In this document: piece by piece, positions 51,499 through 61,011 of the stretch
Layout of the letters: every line of letters begins with the position of its first letter
How positions within the stretch are numbered: position 1 is the stretch's first letter
Source of the DNA: F22 sp963675625
GTDB taxonomy: Bacteria; Bacteroidota; Bacteroidia; Bacteroidales; Bacteroidaceae
Reading direction: 5' to 3'
NCBI GenBank assembly: GCA_963675625.1
Contig: OY776497.1
Coordinates: 2,542,001-2,606,000 of the forward strand
Length of the DNA stretch: 64,000 nt
Translations under genes and position numbers: made by a program
The notes under the pieces: generated by a model
What the model was told of the DNA's origin: nothing
Databases searched by the model: none
Seen by the model: only the letters and a program-made list of their open reading frames with translations

Positions 51499-52224
51499 TT
51501 AATATTCGTCATACATGTCGTGGAATCCTTCATCTAATGATAAGTCTCCATCATCAAAACCATAAATACCTCTACTTAGGTCAGATTCTGAAAGCTCATC
51601 TTCAAAGCTACCTAAATAGTCATCAGCAGACATTTCTGCCAATCTTTTCTTTTTGGCTTTTGCACGATCACTAGCTGTCATTTTCTTTTTATTTTGACGC
51701 TCTTGTTCTTCATCTTCGGATTCTTGATTATCAAGTAGATCGTCTTCTTCTGAAAAATCATCATCCAAATCCATGTCAAACATATCCTCATCCAATAATT
51801 CCTCTTCCTCAATAGAATCATTAGAAGATTGAACTGGTATTTGGCCATCCAACTTCATACATTTAGGTTTAGCCAATGTCGTATTATCCATATCTAAGAC
51901 GTTGATGAAGAAGCATCGTTGAGTCAATAAGTCAAATTGGTATTGAAACTTTTGACTTTTCTTTGTCAAAACATCTTTTAATTTAGTCTCATGCATTAAT
52001 AAGACTTCAAATTGACCTCCTGAAAACATCTCATCAATAGAAATTTCAGCTGTGCGTTCGTAGTTGTCATCACATAAGAAGAACGAAGCAAATTCCTGTT
52101 CATTATATTTCAATGCTTTAGCAATAGCACGATGTAATTGGTAGAATGTAGATTCACCATCAATTTTAATTTCACACGCAAAATCTTGCGATTCACCAGA
52201 TACTAATAGTAATGTGAAAGTCAT
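51499..52224 (-). CDS. pRiA4b ORF-3 / IS1096 passenger-like acidic protein
   Basis: A 241-aa protein. The N-terminal half (about 1-120) resembles the plasmid pRiA4b ORF-3 fold: FLLVSG-type first strand, STFYQLHRAIAKALKYNEQE, and FFLCDDNYERTAEI. The C-terminal half is extremely acidic (EEEELLDEDMFDMDLDDDFS), with a short basic patch (KKKMTASDRAKAKKKR). Despite the family name there is no transposase or element end here; orthologues sit next to miaA and lpxA in related genomes as I know them. Function unknown. Confidence 0.75.
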   Translation of the reverse strand: MTFTLLLVSGESQDFACEIKIDGESTFYQLHRAIAKALKYNEQEFASFFLCDDNYERTAEISIDEMFSGGQFEVLLMHETKLKDVLTKKSQKFQYQFDLLTQRCFFINVLDMDNTTLAKPKCMKLDGQIPVQSSNDSIEEEELLDEDMFDMDLDDDFSEEDDLLDNQESEDEEQERQNKKKMTASDRAKAKKKRLAEMSADDYLGSFEDELSESDLSRGIYGFDDGDLSLDEGFHDMYDEY

Positions 52225-52280
52225 CTTGTAAAAAAATAGTTTTAAGTTTTTGAGTTAAAGTGATATGTATGTCACCACAA

Positions 52281-52368
52281 GCCCCTCTTTAGCAAGCAGC
52301 TGTTATATTGAATAACATGGAGCTCCTCACCAAAGAGGGGCAATATAATTGACCCCCCAACTGGGGTT
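52281..52368. repeat. REP-like structured element between the acidic protein gene and lpxA
   Basis: GCCCCTCTTT at 52281 pairs with AAAGAGGGGC at 52332-52341. Inside it a second helix forms (AGCTGTTAT with ATAACATGGAGCT). A small hairpin with ACCCC and GGGGT arms follows at 52352-52368. It could be a repetitive extragenic element or an internal terminator within the lipid A operon. Confidence 0.6.
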
Positions 52369-52386
52369 CTTCTAAAATTTTTCTTG

Positions 52387-53163
52387 TTATACTAACGAAG
52401 GAATAATTCCTCTTTCTGAGCTCTTTACAAAGTCAATAATGTACTGTAAATGCTCTGAACGTTCATCCTTTTCTTCAAGTAGTTTGATCGCATCTGAGAT
52501 GTTATTTCCACTTTGGTACAACACACGATATGCCTCGCGTAATTCATCAATTTGTTCTCTAGAGAACTGACGACGACGTAGTCCAATAATATTTAGTCCA
52601 GCAAAGCTTAAAGGAGAGCGACCAGCAGTAATGAACGGAGGTACATCTTTACCTACTGCACTACCACCTTGTAGCATACCATATCCACCGATATGAACGA
52701 ATTGGTGTACCAATACACCTCCACTGATAATTGCATGACTATCTACAACTACTTCTCCAGCTAGTTTTGTCGCATTACCAATGATACATCCGTCGCCAAC
52801 AACTACATCATGAGCCAAGTGTACACCTTCCATAATCAAGTTGCCACTTCCCAATTTTGTTTTTTGCTTAGCTGCTGTACCACGGTTTATGGTTACATTT
52901 TCACGAATTGTATTATTGTCACCAATTTCTGCGGTTGTTTCTTCGCCACGGAATTTCAAATCTTGAGGTACAGCACCGATAACTGCACCTGGAAATACTG
53001 TGTTTCCATTACCCATGCGTGTACCATATAAAATAGTAACGTTAGGCATGATTTTATTGTTGTCACCAATGACTACATTTTTATCTATGTAGACGAAAGG
53101 TCCAATTTCTACATCCTTACCAATAATTGCTTCAGGATGCACAAAAGCTTGTTCGCTAATCAT
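52387..53163 (-). CDS. lpxA: UDP-N-acetylglucosamine acyltransferase
   Basis: A 258-aa left-handed beta-helix enzyme that adds a 3-hydroxyacyl chain to UDP-GlcNAc, the first step of lipid A synthesis. Hexapeptide repeats are visible through residues 1-190 (IGKDVEIGPFVYID, IGDNNTIRENVTINRG). The catalytic His lies in EGVHLAHDVVVGDGCIIGN. The C-terminal helical part begins near FSREQIDELREAYRVLYQSG. It follows lpxC-fabZ by 34 bases in one operon. Confidence 0.96.
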   Translation of the reverse strand: MISEQAFVHPEAIIGKDVEIGPFVYIDKNVVIGDNNKIMPNVTILYGTRMGNGNTVFPGAVIGAVPQDLKFRGEETTAEIGDNNTIRENVTINRGTAAKQKTKLGSGNLIMEGVHLAHDVVVGDGCIIGNATKLAGEVVVDSHAIISGGVLVHQFVHIGGYGMLQGGSAVGKDVPPFITAGRSPLSFAGLNIIGLRRRQFSREQIDELREAYRVLYQSGNNISDAIKLLEEKDERSEHLQYIIDFVKSSERGIIPSLV

Positions 53164-53197
53164 ACTTTTTTTATAATATTGTTTTGGATATATTTTC

Positions 53198-54583
53198 TTA
53201 TTTGTTTTTTACGATTTGTGCCATGAATTCGCATTCCATTGCCACATCATCACCCACAAAAGCATATGCTTTCATAGTAGCAATACCACGGCGAATAGGA
53301 GTTAACATAGCCACACGGTATACTAGCGTATCGCCAGGAACGACTTTTCTGCGGAATTTCACTCCATCAATCTTCATAAAGTAGGTCGAATAACGCTCAG
53401 GTTCTTCTACTGAGTTCAATACAAGCAATCCACCAACTTGTGCTGCAGCTTCTATTTGAAGTACTCCAGGCATAACAGGTTCTTCTGGAAAGTGTCCTAC
53501 GAAGAATGGCTCATTTGTTGTGACATTCTTAGTTGCAATAATGTAGTTTCCACCTATTTCTGTGACACGGTCCACCAATGCAAAAGGATAACGGTGAGGA
53601 AGCAATTCACGGATCTTGTTAATATCCATAATAGGTGCCTTATTCATGTCGATAGTAGGAGCTTGAATTTCGTGTCTACGAATTTCTTTGCGCATTTGTC
53701 GAGCAAAACGATTATTGACCGTATGTCCAGGACGAGTTGCAATGATTCTACCCTTGATTGGTTTCCCTATAAGTGCTAAGTCACCAATGACATCCAATAG
53801 TTTATGGCGAGCTGGTTCATTTGGCCATACAAGTGGGCGGTGATTTAAGTAGCCCAATTGATTTGCTTGGTGCTTTTCAACTCCCATAATGTTTGCCAAG
53901 TTATCGAAGGCATCTTGGGCCATTTCTTTTTCGTATATAACGATTGCGTTATCTAAGTCACCACCTCTTACAAGTCCTGCTTGTAGTAGAGGTTCTATTT
54001 CACGTACAAAGACAAATGTGCGGCTAGCAGCTACTTCTTGTCCAAAAAGTGACATGTCTTCAAGGGTAGCAAATTGATTTGATAGAATTTCTGAATCATA
54101 GCTGACCATTACGTTCAAGCTAAATTTATCATCAGGAAGGACAATAATACTAGACCCTGTTTCTTCATCACGAAATTCAATCTTATGTTTAATTTCGTAA
54201 TAGTCTTTAGGTGCACTTTGTTCTACGAGACCTATACGTTCGATTTCTTCTACATAATATTTCGAACTACCATCTAGAATTGGAAACTCAGGTCCATCTA
54301 CTTGGATTAAGCAGTTGTCTACACCCAAAGCATACAATGCTGCCATGCCATGTTCAATAGTACTTACCTTAATGTCGCCTTTAATCAATACTGTGCCTCG
54401 ATTTGTTTGAGCTACAAGATCAGCTACAGCATCAATAATAGGTTGCCCCTCCATATCCACACGTTGGATTTTATATCCATGATTTTCTGGAGCAGGGTTA
54501 AAAGTAATAGTAATTTCTAATCCAGTATGAAGCCCTTTACCCGTGAGTGAAAAAGCTTCTTTAAGGGTTTGTTGTTTAGACAT
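53198..54583 (-). CDS. lpxC-fabZ: Bifunctional LpxC deacetylase / FabZ dehydratase
   Basis: A 461-aa fusion, the usual arrangement in Bacteroidota. Residues 1-310 are LpxC, the zinc deacetylase committing UDP-acyl-GlcNAc to lipid A: zinc ligands lie in STIEHGMAALYALGVDN and in HKLLDVIGDLALIG. Residues about 320-461 are FabZ: LPHRYPFALVDRV with the catalytic His, and GHFPEEPVMPGVLQIEAAAQ with the catalytic Glu, dehydrating 3-hydroxyacyl-ACP. The fusion couples lipid A and fatty-acid supply. It lies between lpxD and lpxA. Confidence 0.97.
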   Translation of the reverse strand: MSKQQTLKEAFSLTGKGLHTGLEITITFNPAPENHGYKIQRVDMEGQPIIDAVADLVAQTNRGTVLIKGDIKVSTIEHGMAALYALGVDNCLIQVDGPEFPILDGSSKYYVEEIERIGLVEQSAPKDYYEIKHKIEFRDEETGSSIIVLPDDKFSLNVMVSYDSEILSNQFATLEDMSLFGQEVAASRTFVFVREIEPLLQAGLVRGGDLDNAIVIYEKEMAQDAFDNLANIMGVEKHQANQLGYLNHRPLVWPNEPARHKLLDVIGDLALIGKPIKGRIIATRPGHTVNNRFARQMRKEIRRHEIQAPTIDMNKAPIMDINKIRELLPHRYPFALVDRVTEIGGNYIIATKNVTTNEPFFVGHFPEEPVMPGVLQIEAAAQVGGLLVLNSVEEPERYSTYFMKIDGVKFRRKVVPGDTLVYRVAMLTPIRRGIATMKAYAFVGDDVAMECEFMAQIVKNK

Positions 54584-54607
54584 ATAACTCGTTTGTTTTG
54601 TTAATTC

Positions 54608-55636
54608 TTATTTTTTCAGTGCGGCTAATTCTTTTTCAAGTCTATTTACGGTACGACGCATTTCTGGCAATGTTCTTACAACAGCCATTGCTTTGAAATA
54701 ATCACGATGTGGCATTGCAGGGGTTCCCATTATCTGGCTACCAGATTTTACATTGCCTGGGATTCCTGATTGTGCACCAATTTGTACCTTGTCACCGATT
54801 TCAAGATGTCCTGCTAGACCGACTTGTCCGCCAAACATGCACCACTCACCAATTTTTGTTGTACCTGCTATACCCACTTGAGCACTCATTACGGTATGGG
54901 CACCGACTTCACAATTATGAGCTACTTGTACCATATTATCCAGTTTTACACCTTTGTGGACAATCGTACGGCCCATAGTGGCACGGTCTACGCAAGTATT
55001 TGCACCTAAATCGACATCATCTTCTAACTGAGCAATACCTATTTGAGGAATTTTTTCATATCCATCATTTGAAGGGGCAAATCCAAATCCATCAGCTCCT
55101 AGTACACTACCAGCGTGCAATACACATCGATTTCCCATTACGCAACCGTCATATATAGTAGCATGGGGGTATAGCACACAATCATTGCCGATTTTGACAC
55201 CATCACCGATACATACGTGTGGATGTATCATTGTGCCACCTCCCACAGTTGTGCCTTCACCAATTACAGCGTATGGGCCTACATAGACATCTTCGGCTAC
55301 CATTGCCGATTCAGCTACTACAGCAGTTGGATGAATACCTGTTTTCTTAGGCTTTGCTTGTTCAACCATTTGCATTAATGTGGCAAGAGCTTCGTATGGA
55401 TTATCTACACGAATAAGCGTGGCCTTTACCTCTTGTTCTGGTTTAAAGTCACGCGTTACTAAGATGATACTACTCTCTGTATTATATATGTAATGTGCAT
55501 ATTTAGGATTACCTAAGAAAGATAGGGCGCCGGGCATACCCTCTTCAATTTTTGCAAAGGTACTGACAGTAGCAGAAGGATTACCTACTACTTCGCCTTG
55601 CAAAACGCCAGCGATTTGTTCTGCTGAAAATTCCAT
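54608..55636 (-). CDS. lpxD: UDP-3-O-acylglucosamine N-acyltransferase
   Basis: A 342-aa enzyme adding the second acyl chain to the lipid A precursor. The N-terminal domain (about 1-100) has EGMPGALSFLGNPKYAHYIYN. The beta-helix has hexapeptide repeats, with the catalytic His in NMVQVAHNCEVGAH and the DGFGFAPSNDGYEKIPQIG loop that binds substrate. The C-terminal helix is EMRRTVNRLEKELAAL. It is the first gene of the lipid A operon (lpxD, lpxC-fabZ, lpxA, acidic protein, miaA). Confidence 0.96.
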   Translation of the reverse strand: MEFSAEQIAGVLQGEVVGNPSATVSTFAKIEEGMPGALSFLGNPKYAHYIYNTESSIILVTRDFKPEQEVKATLIRVDNPYEALATLMQMVEQAKPKKTGIHPTAVVAESAMVAEDVYVGPYAVIGEGTTVGGGTMIHPHVCIGDGVKIGNDCVLYPHATIYDGCVMGNRCVLHAGSVLGADGFGFAPSNDGYEKIPQIGIAQLEDDVDLGANTCVDRATMGRTIVHKGVKLDNMVQVAHNCEVGAHTVMSAQVGIAGTTKIGEWCMFGGQVGLAGHLEIGDKVQIGAQSGIPGNVKSGSQIMGTPAMPHRDYFKAMAVVRTLPEMRRTVNRLEKELAALKK

Positions 55637-55723
55637 ACTTATTATATTAAAATTTGCGCTACCCTTGACCCAATATGCTTTATTGGGCCAAATGGTAGCG
55701 CAAATTAAACGATTTTTTTTGAA

Positions 55724-56959
55724 TTATCCCCTGTTTTGCTGTACTTTTTCTATGATTGGTGTAATCTCTGTCCAATCGTAGCTTACTTTTTCACTATAAT
55801 CAAGTTGCATAGGACACACAAACCAAAAAGTACTACCTTCACCTAAAGTTGAGAAGACCCCAATGCGTCCATTCATTGCTTCTACGATACTTTGGCTAAT
55901 GGCCATGCCTAAACCTGTACCAGGAGCCACATCGTCTAGTTTTTCAAATCGCTCAAATACCTTTGGTAATTTTTCTGGGGTAATTCCAATACCAGTATCT
56001 TGGACATAGCACCATAATTTTCCTTCTTGAACCACCATGCCCATACGTATGCTACCCTCCATGGTGTATTTGACTGCATTGGTTAAAATGTTAGTCAGTA
56101 ATTGCATCAATCGGTTGCGATCGACATATGCAACAAGCCTAGTGTATGGATTATCAACAAGCAGTTCAATTTCTTTTTCTTTGAAGTTGATTTGTTGTAA
56201 TGTGGTCATTTCCATTTCTTGCATCAACTTTGTTATATCTATCCACTCGGGAAATAATTCTAAGTTTTTGCTTTGCATTTGCGCTAAATCCAATATTTCT
56301 TCGATTAACTTGAGCAACAAGTCGTTGTTGGTCTGAATAATATCGGCAAATTCTTTAATTTCCTCTTTGTTTTCAGCATCTTTAAGTAATGCACTAAAAC
56401 CTACTATCGAATTAAGTGGAGTGCGAATTTCATGGCTCATATTAGCAATGAAGGCTGATTTTAAATTATTATTTCTATCTGCGGCCTGGCGTGCTTCGAC
56501 TAAGTTGTTGACGTTGGATAGTACTGTTGTAACATATTGATTGTTGTCATAGTCACGCCCCAGCATTTTTTGTAACATGAAATGATGGGTTGGTTCGCCT
56601 TGTGCATTTTTTAAGTAGTATAACCGTTCGATGGGTCGTTTGTTTTTAATGACCTGCAAGTTGAGAGAGTGTAAATAACGGTGTTCGACACTGGACATAT
56701 TTCTCAATGTGCTTTTGAAGGGTTTGTAGTACCCTAATAAATAATCACAAGCTTTATTCCAGTATACTAGCTTTTGAGATTTGCCTTGAGCAACTTTAGT
56801 CGAAAATAATGGTACAGGTAATTCTTCCAAAATCTGATTCATCAGTTCTTCACCAATTCTAGATTGTTGGTGTGACGGCATATATCGTGCAATAAGCCAA
56901 CCTATAATTCCAGCTGCAACGATGAGTAATGAGATTGTATATATGTAAGTTGAATGCAT
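55724..56959 (-). CDS. Membrane histidine kinase (PAS-HisKA-HATPase)
   Basis: A 411-aa sensor kinase with one N-terminal membrane segment (TISLLIVAAGIIGWLIARYM), a PAS-type domain (about 40-155), a HisKA domain with phospho-acceptor H176 in MSHEIRTPLNSIVGF, and an HATPase domain with the N box (LTNILTNAVKYT), DTGIGI and GTGLGMAIS. It has no receiver domain, and no response regulator gene is in the window. It follows a second kinase by 5 bases, so the two are co-expressed and may form a heteromeric sensor; that is inference. Confidence 0.88.
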   Translation of the reverse strand: MHSTYIYTISLLIVAAGIIGWLIARYMPSHQQSRIGEELMNQILEELPVPLFSTKVAQGKSQKLVYWNKACDYLLGYYKPFKSTLRNMSSVEHRYLHSLNLQVIKNKRPIERLYYLKNAQGEPTHHFMLQKMLGRDYDNNQYVTTVLSNVNNLVEARQAADRNNNLKSAFIANMSHEIRTPLNSIVGFSALLKDAENKEEIKEFADIIQTNNDLLLKLIEEILDLAQMQSKNLELFPEWIDITKLMQEMEMTTLQQINFKEKEIELLVDNPYTRLVAYVDRNRLMQLLTNILTNAVKYTMEGSIRMGMVVQEGKLWCYVQDTGIGITPEKLPKVFERFEKLDDVAPGTGLGMAISQSIVEAMNGRIGVFSTLGEGSTFWFVCPMQLDYSEKVSYDWTEITPIIEKVQQNRG

Positions 56960-56964
56960 AGAAT

Positions 56965-58242
56965 TTATTGAATATGTTTTCCAAAAAGTTTCAGTTCCTC
57001 TTGATCATGTGCATACCATATACCTTTCCATCTATTATCTAGCATCGATATAATATGTTTGGTGTCTGCTGTGTTGGCCATGCAATTGGGTATTGTAGAC
57101 GGCTTATAACTAGCCCAAAAGAAAGAACCAGTTCCCTCTGTCGATACTACTCCTAAGCTACCGTTCAGTTTATGCATAATAGCTCTGCAAATACTTAGTC
57201 CTAACCCTGTACCTTGAGAGAAACTATCTTCTTTTTCAAACTGATTAAATAAGTTTACTTGTTTGTTTCTACTAATGCCTTTACCTGTATCTTCTACAAA
57301 GAAAATACATTCTTCGTTTTGATATACAATTCCCCATTTTACATAGCCCTCAGATGTAAATTTTATAGCGTTGAGCACCAAGTTACTAATAAGATGCTCT
57401 ATCCACACGAGTGGAACTTCTATCTCAAGAAACTCATAATATTCTTGTAAAATGACTTTGACGCCTTCTGATATTTCAGCCTGTGCAATAATCATTTGTT
57501 CAAGACGTCTTAGCATAGGGATGACATCCACAAGCTTGTGTTCATACGGCATCATGCCTGACTCAATCTTGGAAATCAATAATACATCATTAATTAACTT
57601 GTTCAGATGCTCTGCTTTTGTGTTTATGATGTCTATATATTCCTTTTTTTGTTTTTCATCTTCCTCATGTTCAAGTAGTTGGCTAAAACCTACAATTGCA
57701 TTTAGTGGAGTGCGAATCTCATGACTAACGCTTTCCATAAATGCTGTTTTCTGTACGTTTGCTTCTTCTGCGTTTTTTTGAGCTTCGATCAATTCTTGTA
57801 TATTTAATGACAGTGTCATGATATAGTAATGTCCATGAACCTTGATACGTTTACGCATCGTTTGTAATTCATATTCTTGTCCATGGGGCAAGGTGAATCT
57901 TTCAAATCTCACGATTTGTTCTCCAGTCTTTTGAATCTTTTTACAGAGGCTTAGTATCTCCTCTTGTTGTTCTTCTGAAAATAAATTGGTAAGCCCATCT
58001 TCTTCGAAACGAGAACCAAACAAGATTTTAGCGGGCCTATTAAAAAATACAATTTTTGATAGGTCTTTATAGTGTCTTACGACTACAGGGTAAGGAATTT
58101 GAGAAATGAGCATCTCAAAATGATCCTGTCTCGTTTGTTTGCATTGATATCTAGCATTCGTATAGCGATATACCCATTTCCCTATTTGGAAAAGGATAAA
58201 CAGTGCTGAAAGCGTTAGTATAGCAAGTAAAATGTGATTCAT
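56965..58242 (-). CDS. Membrane histidine kinase (PAS-HisKA-HATPase), second copy
   Basis: A 425-aa sensor kinase of the same layout as its neighbour: an N-terminal membrane segment (ILLAILTLSALFILFQIGKW), a PAS-like domain (about 45-150), HisKA with H174 in VSHEIRTPLNAIVGF, and HATPase with LISNLVLNAIKFT, DTGKGIS and GTGLGLSICRA. A C-terminal extension of about 45 residues (ANTADTKHIISMLDNRWKGIWYA) follows the ATPase. The parallel architecture suggests an old duplication. It lies 41 bases after an S9 peptidase gene, in the same direction. Confidence 0.88.
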   Translation of the reverse strand: MNHILLAILTLSALFILFQIGKWVYRYTNARYQCKQTRQDHFEMLISQIPYPVVVRHYKDLSKIVFFNRPAKILFGSRFEEDGLTNLFSEEQQEEILSLCKKIQKTGEQIVRFERFTLPHGQEYELQTMRKRIKVHGHYYIMTLSLNIQELIEAQKNAEEANVQKTAFMESVSHEIRTPLNAIVGFSQLLEHEEDEKQKKEYIDIINTKAEHLNKLINDVLLISKIESGMMPYEHKLVDVIPMLRRLEQMIIAQAEISEGVKVILQEYYEFLEIEVPLVWIEHLISNLVLNAIKFTSEGYVKWGIVYQNEECIFFVEDTGKGISRNKQVNLFNQFEKEDSFSQGTGLGLSICRAIMHKLNGSLGVVSTEGTGSFFWASYKPSTIPNCMANTADTKHIISMLDNRWKGIWYAHDQEELKLFGKHIQ

Positions 58243-58283
58243 ATATGCAACCTAAGATTTTGGGGTAGCAACAAATATACGCA

Positions 58284-60842
58284 TTAATTTTTAATAGCAT
58301 CCCACCAAGCTGGCTTTTCTTGTAACCATTTAGAAAACCACGCCATAATACAATTATGCCATAACTGGCGTTTTTTCCAATCCATAACATGATGGTTCTC
58401 TCCATCTATAGTAATAAGTTCTACATCTCGTCCTAAGACACGTAGGGCGTTGTATAGTTGTATACTTTCGCCGATTGGTACATTTGTATCCACTGAACCA
58501 TGCATCATCAATAGAGGTGTATGGATTTTATCAGCTTGGAATAGAGCGCCTTGAGTAAAGAGCTCTTTGTTTGTCCAAGGATAGCTGTTCGCAGCAGCTA
58601 CGCTATTGTAGCCAACTCCCCAATATCCTTCACCCCAATAACTTGCTACCATAGAAATACCAGCATGAGCTACTGCTGCTGCAAAAATGTCGGTTTGTGT
58701 TTGTAGATACATAGTCATAAAGCCTCCATAGCTAGCTCCAATACATCCTACGTGTTTGGCATCAATAAATGAGTGGTCTTTTAATACTTTTTTGGTCCCT
58801 TCAATAATCTCATCTGCTGTACGTTTACCCCATGCGTTTACGTGACGTGCACTAAATTCTTGACCAAATCCAGTAGCTCCACTTGGATTGAGCACATATA
58901 CCATATATCCTCTTGAGGCAAATAGCTGACTGCTATAATAAAAATCCATATAACGTGGAGTTGGTGATGTACCACCATAATAATAGACAATCATAGGATA
59001 TTTCTTTTGCTTGTCAAAAGTCGGGGGATAAGTCAATGTTCCATAAATAGTTGTTCCATCTTGAGTTGTAAAATTACAATCTTCCACACGACCAAAGTGT
59101 ACATCCTTTAGGGATTTTGACATTGGCGATGTATATAATGTCTCTTGATGCTTTTTAAGAGAGTACATATAGGCCTTGCTACTACTGCTCATGCTTACGC
59201 CTGAGTAAGCTGCAATTCCTTTCTGACGAGCTACAGAAAATGTTCTGACCACATCTTCTGACATAGGCAAAATGGTCCAAGTATTCTTTATTAAATCATA
59301 TTCTGCAATCTTTTCTCTATCTTTGTCTTCTGCTTTGAAATAAATACATCCATTGTCTGTCCAAGTTGTTGCTAAATGCAGTGATGGTGCAAAGTCTTTA
59401 CTGATAGATGTTACTTCTTTTGTATCAAGATCTAGGAGAAAAGCCTGATTGTCAAAATCATTAGCAACAGGTTCTTTTCCACAGTTTTTTCCTATTTTAT
59501 TGAAAGCTTCAGGACTACCCATAACGACAATTTTGTTGGTCCCAGTAATATATGCTGCATTGGTGATAAATGCATCTTTGGCTAAAGTATCTACTGCCAA
59601 CGTGTTCATGTCTACTTCCAATAACGCTTGTGCGTAGAAAGGTCTTTGTGTTGGAGTTTTATGATCCATCATCATTAGCATTTTTGTGTCTTTTTCATTA
59701 GTTCCTAAGAAACTCATGGAATGTTCATTCCCAAAGGTTAAAGTTTCCGTAAGACCCGTATATCGGTTGTATCTAATGATTTGATTATATTGTCTTGAGT
59801 CGGGTAGCCTGTCGTATCGGTTATGTAATCGTTTGTAAGGAACTTTTTTCTCCTTCATCTTATTCATTTTAGTACTAAACAGAAACTGTTCGTCTGTACT
59901 CCAAGACCAATTCCCTTCAGGTAATCCTTGAATAACTCGTTCATCAATTAGTGTTTTAGGATATACTATATGCACATCTAGTCCGTTTTCTCCTTTTTCC
60001 ATATAATATAAAAGGCTCGATTTGGGCATCCACTTCAGATCCTTATTTTTTGGGAAAGTACGTACTATTGCATTTCTTTTTGTTTCACGCAATACTTGTT
60101 TGTATGTTGTACAGTCCACATTAATCTTGTTTACGTAGCTTGTGAGTACATATTGTCCATTTGAAGATACTTCCACATTGCTTACGCGTTCGCCGTATAC
60201 AGTATGCCATAGTGAATAGTATTCAGGCAGATGCCCATTAATTTCTATAGGTACTGCTTTATTGTTCTGTTCAGCACCCATTCTTAGTTTCAATAGGTAA
60301 TCTGATTTTTGTTGTGCAGCTACCAAAATTTTAAAATCTATTTTAACACGTCTATTGGGTAATAGCGTTATTGGTACTGCTACTTCTTCAGGATATTTTG
60401 TACATGTTTTATTTCTTCTTATCTCTTTCCCATCCATATATATTACCCATGGCATACCACAAGTCATTCTAAGTTTTGCTACAGCATACTCTGATGCCAT
60501 TGCTTCCATATGAATAAGTTTTAGTGCTTGTCCTGATTGTGGTTTTTCCACTTGAATAAGTCCTGTACTGTCTACGCGTAATACAGTGTATGATCCTTTG
60601 GTCATCCATTGTGTTACATAGGTATCAAGCAAGGTCGCACGTTGGTATGTTGTGTGATTGATGTCCACGCTATCAGCTAGAATAGGGGATTGGATAGGTA
60701 TAAGTGCTCTAGTGTATAGTGAAATGATTTGTTGGTCCATTGATAGATCTTTTTGATCGTAATGACCTGAAAGGCTATTAGCACTAATTGGCAAAGATAT
60801 TGCAGCCAAAACTAAGCTACAAAAGATTAGAAACTGTTTCAT
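58284..60842 (-). CDS. Exported S9 family (prolyl oligopeptidase-type) peptidase
   Basis: An 852-aa protein with a signal peptide (MKQFLIFCSLVLAAISLPISA); the start is ATG 60842 because the 13 codons upstream would bury the signal. The N-terminal two thirds read as a beta-propeller. The C-terminal alpha/beta hydrolase has nucleophile S704 in GASYGGFM, the Asp in MMHGSVDTNVPIGES and the His in ENHHVMDW. This set is typical of dipeptidyl- or acylaminoacyl-type periplasmic peptidases of Bacteroidota. Two sensor kinases follow on the same strand and may be co-transcribed. Confidence 0.88.
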   Translation of the reverse strand: MKQFLIFCSLVLAAISLPISANSLSGHYDQKDLSMDQQIISLYTRALIPIQSPILADSVDINHTTYQRATLLDTYVTQWMTKGSYTVLRVDSTGLIQVEKPQSGQALKLIHMEAMASEYAVAKLRMTCGMPWVIYMDGKEIRRNKTCTKYPEEVAVPITLLPNRRVKIDFKILVAAQQKSDYLLKLRMGAEQNNKAVPIEINGHLPEYYSLWHTVYGERVSNVEVSSNGQYVLTSYVNKINVDCTTYKQVLRETKRNAIVRTFPKNKDLKWMPKSSLLYYMEKGENGLDVHIVYPKTLIDERVIQGLPEGNWSWSTDEQFLFSTKMNKMKEKKVPYKRLHNRYDRLPDSRQYNQIIRYNRYTGLTETLTFGNEHSMSFLGTNEKDTKMLMMMDHKTPTQRPFYAQALLEVDMNTLAVDTLAKDAFITNAAYITGTNKIVVMGSPEAFNKIGKNCGKEPVANDFDNQAFLLDLDTKEVTSISKDFAPSLHLATTWTDNGCIYFKAEDKDREKIAEYDLIKNTWTILPMSEDVVRTFSVARQKGIAAYSGVSMSSSSKAYMYSLKKHQETLYTSPMSKSLKDVHFGRVEDCNFTTQDGTTIYGTLTYPPTFDKQKKYPMIVYYYGGTSPTPRYMDFYYSSQLFASRGYMVYVLNPSGATGFGQEFSARHVNAWGKRTADEIIEGTKKVLKDHSFIDAKHVGCIGASYGGFMTMYLQTQTDIFAAAVAHAGISMVASYWGEGYWGVGYNSVAAANSYPWTNKELFTQGALFQADKIHTPLLMMHGSVDTNVPIGESIQLYNALRVLGRDVELITIDGENHHVMDWKKRQLWHNCIMAWFSKWLQEKPAWWDAIKN

Positions 60843-60930
60843 GCTTGAATTATTATCAAATTTTGTTTGTATACAAGACAAATGTAGTAAAAAACATAGC
60901 GATTGACAAAGGAATCTCTATCTAAAATCC

Positions 60931-60960
60931 TTGATGAATCAAAAAAAATAAGTATATTTG
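60931..60960 (+). promoter_or_regulatory. Promoter of the GAF-domain gene
   Basis: TTG at 60931-60933 and TATATTTG at 60953-60960, 19 bases apart, match the phylum's -33/-7 pattern, about 50 bases before ATG 61012. Confidence 0.65.
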
Positions 60961-61011
60961 CATTAAAGTGTATAGCAAGAAACATTCTTAAATCTAGATG
61001 AAAACTTAGAT

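Noticed and set aside
51499..52224. IS1096-type name suggesting a mobile element
   Set aside because: No transposase, terminal inverted repeats or target duplication are present, and the gene lies in a conserved housekeeping block.
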